Shown piece by piece: positions 1 through 4,519 of a stretch of DNA of 6,057 nt. Both the position numbers and the translations under genes were made by a program. This DNA is from Planctomycetales bacterium (GTDB taxonomy: Bacteria > Planctomycetota > Phycisphaerae > SM23-33): positions 1 to 6,057 of the forward strand of contig DAOVLS010000156.1 of the NCBI GenBank assembly GCA_030631125.1, given 5' to 3'. The notes below the pieces were generated by a model. It was not told the origin of the DNA and did no database searches. It was given only the letters and a program-made list of their open reading frames with translations. Numbering within the stretch: position 1 is the stretch's first letter; the number at the start of each line of letters is the position of its first letter.

Positions 1-72
1 AATCATCCGTGGCGAAAGTTTCGAATCAAACGTATAATCAAACATGAGGACATTTTAACTTTGGCAAAATAG
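1..72 (+). pseudogene. Possible C-terminal tail of a transposase (partial)
   Basis: Frame 1 is open from the window edge to a TAG at 70-72 and gives 23 residues beginning NHPWRKF. A basic His-Pro-Trp-Arg tail resembles, from memory, the C-termini of integrase-core transposases. The frame runs straight into two copies of an 18-bp direct repeat (48-65, 74-91), the kind of repeated end seen just after the transposase gene of some insertion sequences. Seen: an open frame and adjacent repeats. Inferred: the transposase identity. The fragment is too short to assign a family or to tell an intact gene end from a decayed remnant, and it could be a chance open frame. Confidence 0.3.
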
Positions 73-91
73 CGGACATTTCTACTTTGGC
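48..91 (+). repeat. Two direct copies of an 18-bp repeat, possible insertion-sequence end
   Basis: GGACATTTTAACTTTGGC at 48-65 and GGACATTTCTACTTTGGC at 74-91 match at 16 of 18 bases and start 26 bp apart. Repeated transposase-binding sites at this kind of spacing occur at the ends of IS21-like and related elements, so this may be the right end of an element whose transposase lies to the left. A related string, GGACATTCTACTTTT, occurs at 4361-4375 in an inverted repeat. Confidence 0.45.
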
Positions 92-139
92 ACAACACAT
101 ATTTTTCTGTACCGTTCGTGTGTGCAGCCGGATGCCGGC

Positions 140-360
140 AAAAGAAGAATCAGCAGGGATACAGGAGATGCACGGGATAAAGATAAAAAATGAATATTGA
201 ATAATGAACAGAGAACCTGCCTGCTGGCAGGCAGGTGTCGAATTTCGAAGTAAAAGAAACAAGACGCCTATGAGCGATGTTTTTTTTTACTTCGTAATTC
301 AAAATTCCTTGTTCATTATTCAATATTCTCTTTTCCGCCGTCCCTGCTGATTTTTCTTTC
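140..360. repeat. Outer arms of a nested inverted-repeat structure
   Basis: Bases 140-159 and 341-360 are inverted copies at 18 of 20 positions. The innermost 12 (AATCAGCAGGGA at 148-159, TCCCTGCTGATT at 341-352) are perfect. They enclose a second, independent inverted repeat (192-328). No convincing open frame lies inside, so this is a non-coding, MITE-like structure or an accretion of small palindromic elements. It ends 51 bp before the polA start and could influence the polA leader, but no promoter can be named with confidence. Confidence 0.7.
192..328. repeat. Inner 137-bp inverted-repeat element with three paired segments
   Basis: GAATATTGAATAATGAACA (192-210) is the perfect 19-bp inverse of 310-328. 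Inside it, 240-255 and 285-300 pair at 15 of 16 positions (GAATTTCGAAGTAAAA against TTTTACTTCGTAATTC). In the left half, 216-235 forms a compact hairpin, CCTGCCTG and CAGGCAGG around a 4-base loop. A T9 run at 280-288 is not preceded by a stable GC-rich stem, so an intrinsic terminator is unlikely. The arrangement of terminal repeats, internal pairs and no reading frame is typical of non-autonomous palindromic elements. Confidence 0.75.
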
Positions 361-410
361 GCATCACGGGCGTTGACCGCGAGGCGGTGGGGCGATAGGC
401 TCTAAAAATC

Positions 411-3152
411 GTGGGTAAAAACTTTTACATCATCGACGGGCACTGGCAGATCTTCCGCGCTTACTATGCCCCGTTCCGGGACCTGACAAGCCCGGACGGC
501 GAACCGACCCGCGCGACCTATGTATTCACCACTATGCTGATGAAACTCATCGCCGAGCATAAGCCCGACTACCTGGCCGTGGCCTTGGACAGCGGTCGCG
601 AGCACCTGTACCGCACGCGGATTTTCCCCGAATACAAAGCCAACCGCGACGAACCGCCCGAAGACCTCCCGCCGCAGATCGAGCGGATCGTCCAGATTAT
701 CCGGGCGATGGGCGTCCCGCTGCTCCAGAAGAAAGGCGCCGAGGCCGACGACATCATGGCGACCATCGTCCGCCGACTGGCCGGGAGCGACGTCCGAATC
801 GTAATGGTCAGCAGGGATAAGGACCTCGAACAACTCATCGGCCCCGACGCGGTGCTGTTCGACCCGACCAAAGATGAGATTATCGACGCAGCCAGGCTTG
901 AGGAAAAAAAAGGCTACCAACCCGCCAAGGCCGTCGAGATACAGGCCCTTTGCGGCGACACGTCCGACAACGTTCCCGGCGTCCCCGGCGTCGGTCCCAA
1001 AACGGCCGTCAAACTCATCAGGCAGTTCGGCTCGGCCGAGGGCGTTATCGCACACGCCGACGAACTGACGCCCAAACTCTCCGAAAACATCCGCACGCAT
1101 GCCGACACCGTCGCACTGGCGAAAAAACTCGTAACACTCGCCGACGACGTGGAAATGGACCTTGAACTGTCGCAGTTCGCCTTCGACGGTATCGACACCG
1201 AAGGCGTCAAGCCGATATTCGACGAACTGGGGTTCAGGCGGTTGGTGGAGCAATTGGTAGGCCGGGACGGAGCGGAGCGGAGTCCCGGCGATTCCGCCGG
1301 TTTGCCGGGACTGCGCTTCGCTCCGTCCCGGCCTACGGGCCAAACCACGGCTAATGATTTCGATTATCGCTGTGTCGATACGCCCGAGGCGCTCAAAGAA
1401 TTGATGGAGGAACTTCGAGGCGTTACGCGACTCGCGGTGGATACCGAGACAACTTCGGTCAGGCCGACCTGGGCGAACCTTGTCGGTATCTCGCTTTCCT
1501 GGCAGGCGGGGCGGGCGGTGTATATTCCCGTGGCCGGGCCGTTGGGGGCGAAGACGTTGCCGGTCGAACTTGTGCGGGAAAAACTCGCCGGAATCCTCGC
1601 CGACCCGAAAATCGAAAAGATAGGTCAGAACCTCAAGTACGACATCATCGTCCTGGAAAAATCGGACATGCCACTGGCAGGGACTATGTTCGATACGATG
1701 CTGGCTGCCTACGTTCTGGACGCCGGGCGGGGTTCTTTCGGACTCGATTCGCTGGCGGCTGAAATCCTCAATCACAAGTGCATCCCGTATAGCGAGGTTG
1801 CGGGCAAGGGAAAAAACCAGAGGAAGATGAACGAGGTCCCCGTCGAGCAGGTGGCGGTCTATGCGGCTGAAGATGCCGACGTAGCGCTGCGGCTGAGTGA
1901 TAAACTCCGCGCCGAACTGGCTGCCGAAGGTCTGGACGACCTGTTCGGGAAGATCGAAATGGCGCTGATGCCGGTGCTGGCGAAGATGGAGCAAAACGGC
2001 GTCCGCGTGGACCCTGACGAGTTGAACCGCCAGAAAATCGAACTGTCCAAACAGGCCGACGTCCTGCACGACAGGATAATCCAGGCTGCGGGCGTCCGGT
2101 TCAATCCGGACTCGCCGAAACAACTGGCAGAGATACTGTTCGATAAGTTGCACCTGCCCATCCTGAAGCGCAAGAAGACAGGCCCAAGCACCGACGTATC
2201 GGTCCTGACCGAACTCGCCGGTCTGCACGAAGTTCCGCAACTTGTCCTGGAGTACCGCCAGGTTGCGAAATTGCTGAGCACGTACCTGGTAGGCCTGGGC
2301 GAGTGCATCCATCCGGCCACTGGGCGGGTCCACACATCATTCAACCAGACGGGAACAGCCACGGGGCGACTGTCGTCATCCGACCCGAACCTTCAGAACA
2401 TTCCCATTCGTACCGAACTAGGCCGGCGGATTCGGGCTGCCTTCGTGGCAGAAGAGGGCAACGTGCTCATCTCGGCCGATTACAGCCAGGTCGAACTTCG
2501 CATCCTCGCGCACCTCTGCGGCGACGAGACGATGATCGCCGCGTTCGAAGCCGACCGGGACATCCACCGCATCGTAGCGGCCGAGGTTTTCGGCGTGCAG
2601 GTGGGTGCTGTTACACCTGACCAGCGGGCGCGGGCCAAGACGGTCAACTTCGGCATTATTTACGGTCAGACCGCCTTCGGACTGGCAAAGACGCTGCATA
2701 TCGGCAGGGCGGAAGCAAAGGAATTTATTGATTCTTACAGGGAGCGGTTTGGCCGGATTCAGGAGTTCCTCGCCGAGTGCGTCGCCCAGGCCAGGACCAA
2801 CGGGTGGGTCGAGACGCTGGCGGGGCGGAGGAGGCGCATCGAGGGGTTCGACTCGAAGAACCCGCAGCGACGAGCATTGGCTGAACGGTTGGCGATTAAT
2901 TCGGTCGTGCAGGGTTCCGCCGCCGACCTTATCAAGATAGCCATGATTAACATCCACCGCCGACTGGCCGACGAGAACCGCCCATCCAGAATGCTGCTCC
3001 AGATTCACGACGAATTGCTCTTCGAGACGCCCGCCGAAGCCGCCGATGCCGACAGTGCGATAATCACCGAAGAGATGACCGGCGCGATGCAACTCAAAAT
3101 CCCCCTTAAGGTCGATCTCGGCGTCGGCCCAAACTGGCGCGACGCGAAGTAG
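411..3152 (+). CDS. polA: DNA polymerase I with 5'-3' and 3'-5' exonuclease domains
   Basis: This family A polymerase fills gaps and removes RNA primers in replication and excision repair. The 913-aa length is near the usual size (E. coli 928). The GTG at 411 is the only sensible start: an in-frame TAG lies at 396-398, and the first metal ligand, D9, lies just inside. The Shine-Dalgarno is weak (AGG at 397-399). 5'-3' exonuclease (about 1-280): D9, D60, E111-A-D113-D114, D136/D138, and D183/D186 before the helix-hairpin-helix GVPGVGPKTA. 3'-5' exonuclease (about 318-500): D344-T-E346, N407...D411, Y484...D488, so proofreading looks intact. Polymerase (about 510-913): motif A D690-YSQVE695, motif B R739, K743, F747, Y751, motif C H866-D867-E868. 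F747, in the E. coli F762 position, predicts normal dideoxynucleotide discrimination. Residues 283-309 come from an inserted palindromic element in the interdomain linker. The TAG stop lies inside another repeat. Confidence 0.98.
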   Translation: MGKNFYIIDGHWQIFRAYYAPFRDLTSPDGEPTRATYVFTTMLMKLIAEHKPDYLAVALDSGREHLYRTRIFPEYKANRDEPPEDLPPQIERIVQIIRAMGVPLLQKKGAEADDIMATIVRRLAGSDVRIVMVSRDKDLEQLIGPDAVLFDPTKDEIIDAARLEEKKGYQPAKAVEIQALCGDTSDNVPGVPGVGPKTAVKLIRQFGSAEGVIAHADELTPKLSENIRTHADTVALAKKLVTLADDVEMDLELSQFAFDGIDTEGVKPIFDELGFRRLVEQLVGRDGAERSPGDSAGLPGLRFAPSRPTGQTTANDFDYRCVDTPEALKELMEELRGVTRLAVDTETTSVRPTWANLVGISLSWQAGRAVYIPVAGPLGAKTLPVELVREKLAGILADPKIEKIGQNLKYDIIVLEKSDMPLAGTMFDTMLAAYVLDAGRGSFGLDSLAAEILNHKCIPYSEVAGKGKNQRKMNEVPVEQVAVYAAEDADVALRLSDKLRAELAAEGLDDLFGKIEMALMPVLAKMEQNGVRVDPDELNRQKIELSKQADVLHDRIIQAAGVRFNPDSPKQLAEILFDKLHLPILKRKKTGPSTDVSVLTELAGLHEVPQLVLEYRQVAKLLSTYLVGLGECIHPATGRVHTSFNQTGTATGRLSSSDPNLQNIPIRTELGRRIRAAFVAEEGNVLISADYSQVELRILAHLCGDETMIAAFEADRDIHRIVAAEVFGVQVGAVTPDQRARAKTVNFGIIYGQTAFGLAKTLHIGRAEAKEFIDSYRERFGRIQEFLAECVAQARTNGWVETLAGRRRRIEGFDSKNPQRRALAERLAINSVVQGSAADLIKIAMINIHRRLADENRPSRMLLQIHDELLFETPAEAADADSAIITEEMTGAMQLKIPLKVDLGVGPNWRDAK
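1257..1336. repeat. 80-bp palindromic element inserted in frame in polA
   Basis: The arms 1257-1289 and 1304-1336 are inverted copies at 31 of 33 positions, around a 14-base loop. Each arm is itself a hairpin: GCCGGGAC pairs with GTCCCGGC at 1261-1268/1282-1289 and at 1304-1311/1325-1332, so the element can fold as one long stem or as two tandem hairpins. The ends are GTAG...CTAC. It contributes codons 283-309 of polA (VGRDGAERSPG, then PGLRFAPSRPT), Gly/Arg/Pro-rich and unlike the helical flanks. Because the palindrome is in phase, the opposite strand reads nearly the same peptide (VGRDGAKRSPG...PGLRSAPSRPT). It lies between exonuclease domains, where length varies among polymerases. The pattern recalls Rickettsia palindromic elements and REP doublets, without evidence of relatedness to either. 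Confidence 0.9.
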
Positions 3153-3172
3153 GCTGGGACGAAGTCCCACCT
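3149..3172. repeat. Hairpin repeat overlapping the polA stop codon
   Basis: GTAGGCTGGGAC (3149-3160) matches the end of the element inside polA (GTAGGCCGGGAC, 1257-1268) at 11 of 12 bases. It folds as AGG-C-TGGGAC / GAA / GTCCCA-CCT, a 9-bp stem with one bulged base. The polA TAG (3150-3152) is part of the stem. The bases after it (CTCACCTTGC) have no U-run, so it is a poor intrinsic terminator, though a 3'-end hairpin could protect the mRNA. Confidence 0.7.
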
Positions 3173-3199
3173 CACCTTGCTTATGCCTGAACAGATTTA

Positions 3200-3228
3200 C
3201 CGGCAGATTCGCTTCGCTCATCTGCCGG
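3200..3228. repeat. Hairpin, 9-bp perfect stem, downstream of polA
   Basis: CCGGCAGAT (3200-3208) pairs with ATCTGCCGG (3220-3228) around an 11-base loop. The loop holds CGCTTCGCTC (3210-3219), which also occurs exactly at 1314-1323 in the polA element, suggesting a common family. A short CTTT follows, so it could be a weak terminator for polA, but the U-run is too short to call it one. Confidence 0.6.
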
Positions 3229-3261
3229 CTTTGGCGATACGATACCCAAGGCATTTCCGTC

Positions 3262-3295
3262 CGCGCTCACGTTTGCGCGCGCAAACGTGTGCGCG
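3262..3295. repeat. 34-bp GC-rich palindrome, left copy
   Basis: The core at 3268-3289 is a perfect 22-bp palindrome, CACGTTTGCGC followed by GCGCAAACGTG. Beyond one T/T mismatch, five more pairs extend it to 3262-3295. It contains an 8-base alternating GC run (3275-3282). The core recurs at 3379-3400. It could be a protein-binding site, a repeat end or an mRNA hairpin. Confidence 0.8.
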
Positions 3296-3340
3296 TTTTC
3301 GGGGGGAAATGGAAAAAAATAAAAAATATTTTTCTATGGG

Positions 3341-3355
3341 GGCCAGGGACTTACG
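3341..3355 (+). repeat. Short motif GGCCAGGGACTTACG, copy 1
   Basis: This 15-base string recurs at 3945-3959 with one change (GGCCAGGGATTTACG). In both places an A-rich stretch lies upstream and a repeat lies just downstream. It may be a conserved piece of a larger decayed repeat. No function can be assigned. Confidence 0.4.
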
Positions 3356-3378
3356 TCGAGGCTGTGCTCCGTTGGCTA

Positions 3379-3406
3379 CACGTTTGCGCGCGCAAACGTG
3401 AGCGCG
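3379..3406. repeat. GC-rich palindrome, right copy in inverted orientation
   Basis: Bases 3379-3400 repeat the same perfect 22-bp palindrome. With the flank AGCGCG, 3379-3406 is the exact 28-bp inverse of 3262-3289, so the two copies bracket 89 bp (3290-3378). Their centres are 111 bp apart. The bracketed DNA is A-rich, with a 12-bp AT palindrome AAAAATATTTTT (3322-3333) and no gene. Two readings are possible: ends of a tiny palindromic element, or a pair of operator-like sites upstream of the small gene at 3473. Confidence 0.75.
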
Positions 3407-3420
3407 AATGTTAATATAGA

Positions 3421-3441
3421 GGGCGTGCACCGTGCATGCCC
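3421..3441. promoter_or_regulatory. 21-bp palindrome upstream of the small HTH-like gene
   Basis: GGGCGTGCAC and GTGCATGCCC flank a central C, with 9 Watson-Crick pairs and one G/T in 10. It ends 31 bp before the ATG at 3473 and 19 bp before its Shine-Dalgarno, just downstream of a TAATAT string (3412-3417) that could be a -10 element. The position suits an operator or a leader hairpin. No matching -35 is evident, so the regulatory role is a guess. Confidence 0.35.
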
Positions 3442-3472
3442 GTGAGATTGGTTGGTATGCAAGGAGAAGACC

Positions 3473-3799
3473 ATGCCTGATTTGGATTTCCTTTGTGAAC
3501 TGCTGCACAACAAGGATATGGAACCCTGCGACATAGCGCTCGCCCTCGGCGTCAAGCCGTACCGTCTTCGACAAATGCTGAATTCCAAGCGTCTGGCTGC
3601 ACGCCTGGAGGCGATTGAGGCCCTCGCCGACAAAAAGGCGGAGCACGCCGTTTTTTCCGGTATCGCACCGGCAATGCACAAAATGACAAAACTAACCGGA
3701 TCACATCGACCCGAAACCGCCAGGCAGGCATGCCTCAATATACTCGATACAGCGGTGAGAATTCATAGTGGGAAAAACAGAAAAACGGAAAGAACGTAA
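3473..3799 (+). CDS. Small helix-turn-helix-like protein, function unknown
   Basis: This is a 108-aa soluble protein with no signal peptide or membrane segment. The ATG at 3473 is chosen because AAGGAGA (3461-3467) lies 5 bases upstream. A TTG 21 bases earlier also opens the frame but lacks such a site. Residues about 14-40 (DMEPCDIALALGVKPYRLRQ) read as a helix-turn-helix: ALALGV is a typical second helix and turn, and YRLRQML a recognition helix. Residues about 74-95 (GSHRPETARQACLNILDTA) form a second predicted helix, loosely like the end of phage terminase small-subunit-type HTH proteins, where an Arg/Ala-rich helix carries a Leu-rich motif. The C-terminus is basic (SGKNRKTERT). I do not recognise the family. 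DNA binding is inferred from the motif, and autoregulation through the upstream palindromes is only possible. The stop TAA lies in the first bases of an inverted repeat. Flanking DNA is all repeats, so it may be a stray mobile-element or prophage gene. Confidence 0.7.
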   Translation: MPDLDFLCELLHNKDMEPCDIALALGVKPYRLRQMLNSKRLAARLEAIEALADKKAEHAVFSGIAPAMHKMTKLTGSHRPETARQACLNILDTAVRIHSGKNRKTERT

Positions 3800-3879
3800 T
3801 TGGTAATTAGTAATTCGTAATTGGTCAAAAAAACACATGATGCTCGGTTACCAATTACGAATTACCAGTTACGAATTAC
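3796..3879. repeat. AT-rich inverted repeat overlapping the HTH-gene stop
   Basis: The arms 3796-3825 and 3850-3879 pair at 27 of 30 positions around a 24-base loop. They are built from the short word TAATTCGTAATTGG and its variants, so each arm is internally repetitive. The left arm starts GTAATTGG, and that TAA (3797-3799) is the stop codon of the preceding gene. No U-run follows, so a terminator is not supported. Related words (TTCGTAATTC, 291-300) occur in the repeat upstream of polA. Confidence 0.8.
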
Positions 3880-3944
3880 TAAATTCGTGGACTATTTTGA
3901 AAAACGGGACGAAAAAATGACCTCGAAAATCACAAGTGCTTGGC

Positions 3945-3959
3945 GGCCAGGGATTTACG
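3945..3959 (+). repeat. Short motif GGCCAGGGATTTACG, copy 2
   Basis: It matches 3341-3355 at 14 of 15 bases and in the same orientation. It lies 11 bp before the 10-bp tandem array. Confidence 0.4.
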
Positions 3960-3970
3960 GATTTTACACC

Positions 3971-4080
3971 CTTTCCCAATCTTTCCGTATTTTTCCCAAT
4001 TTTTCCGTATCTTTCCGTATCTTTCCGTACCTTTCCGTACCTTTCCGTATCTTTCCGAATTTTTCCGAATTTTTCCGAAA
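3971..4080 (+). repeat. Tandem array of eleven 10-bp units, (C/T)TTTCC-type
   Basis: Eleven exact 10-base units run from 3971 to 4080 with no indel. They are CTTTCCGTAT, CTTTCCGTAC, TTTTCCGAAT and close variants. Positions 2-6 (TTTCC) are invariant, and the last bases vary (CAAT, GTAT, GTAC, GAAT, GAAA). The + strand is strongly pyrimidine-rich. Because the unit contains no stop in any phase, all three forward frames stay open and read FPYLSVSFRI-like peptides, with RYGKIRK-like peptides on the other strand. These frames are by-products, not genes. T-tracts repeat every 10 bp, close to one helical turn, which would favour curved DNA. Confidence 0.9.
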
Positions 4081-4109
4081 TTTTCTCCCGGGGAAAAAGG
4101 GGACATTCT

Positions 4110-4360
4110 CAATCCTGTTCGGCACTCAGATTGCTAAGGCGCAACGGTATGGCGTGGCAACTTCGTTGTGCTAACTGATGTTTAGAAAAGCATTTGGCAG
4201 AATGTTCTCAACACGGAATATCGGTAACAAAAGGCCTCCGGTGCCGATGCTGATAGGATGCCACTGATTTGTCGCTCGAAAATCAGCGTTCGTTACCCAT
4301 TATAAAACAAGTAGTTACAAAAGATGAATTTCTCAGCAAACTGAGTGCCGAACAGGATTG
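4110..4360. repeat. Inverted repeat (29-bp arms) bracketing 193 bp
   Basis: Arms at 4110-4138 and 4332-4360 pair at 27 of 29 positions, including 20 perfect bases (CAATCCTGTTCGGCACTCAG). GGGACATTCT stands immediately outside both arms in direct orientation (4100-4109; 4360-4369, sharing one base with the right arm), as a target duplication or part of a larger repeat would. The interior (4139-4331) has no credible gene or start site. All I see in it is a small hairpin at 4264-4286. This has the shape of a short non-autonomous element. Confidence 0.75.
4264..4286. other. Small hairpin inside the 4110-4360 element
   Basis: CTGATTT (4264-4270) pairs with AAATCAG (4280-4286) around a 9-base loop. 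There is no U-run and no adjacent gene, so it may be incidental. Confidence 0.3.
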
Positions 4361-4432
4361 GGACATTCTACTTTTTTCCTGTTTCACTCCCTGGTCACGA
4401 TGGACTGACGCGAGAAAAAAGTAGAATGCCCC
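4360..4432. repeat. Second inverted repeat (19-bp arms), abutting the first
   Basis: GGGACATTCTACTTTTTTC (4360-4378) pairs with 4414-4432 at 18 of 19 positions around a 35-base loop. It begins at the last base of the previous inverted repeat. Its right arm is part of the 26-bp sequence that recurs after the propeller gene. Confidence 0.75.
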
Positions 4433-4439
4433 CTTTTTC
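4414..4439 (+). repeat. 26-bp direct repeat, copy 1 (before the propeller gene)
   Basis: The 26 bases starting GAAAAAAGTAGAATGC and ending CCCCTTTTTC are identical to 5715-5740 and in the same orientation. The copies start 1,301 bp apart and bracket one gene, the propeller lipoprotein. The identity stops at both edges, so this is a discrete repeat and not part of a larger duplication. Confidence 0.85.
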
Positions 4440-4519
4440 TTGTTCTCGTCTGTCGAGAGAGATAAACTCACCTGAGTGCAGTGCATCGCATCTTGTGGCT
4501 GAAGGGAAAGGTGTTCAAA

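Noticed and set aside
402..2333. 643-codon open frame on the - strand opposite polA
   Set aside because: polA on the + strand is unmistakable, with every family motif present. The antisense frame follows from GC-rich codon bias, and its protein shows no recognisable domain and abundant Arg/Gln/His typical of shadow frames.
411..3152. polA as a pseudogene broken by the palindromic insertion
   Set aside because: The frame is continuous, every catalytic motif is intact in all three domains, and total length is near normal.
3149..3235. Intrinsic terminator for polA
   Set aside because: Two hairpins exist, but neither is followed by a real U-run. They are listed as repeats only.
2418..3254. 278-codon open frame on the - strand opposite the polA polymerase domain
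   Set aside because: It is antisense to the most conserved part of polA, with no domain of its own and a start inside the repeat-rich spacer.
3218..3679. 153-codon open frame on the - strand covering the palindromes and the HTH-like gene
   Set aside because: Much of it translates the palindromes and the complement of a better-supported + strand gene, and it lacks a clear ribosome site.
3971..4080. CRISPR array
   Set aside because: Units are contiguous 10-mers without spacers, and no cas gene is present.
3821..4178. Overlapping + strand frames across the 10-bp array
   Set aside because: All three phases are open only because the 10-bp unit has no stop codon. The peptides are the same repeat in different phases, and the longest starts inside an inverted repeat.
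4139..4519. Promoter or small RNA gene before the propeller gene
   Set aside because: A TATAAA string (4301-4306) is present, but no -35 partner at proper spacing and no terminator-like structure define a transcript.
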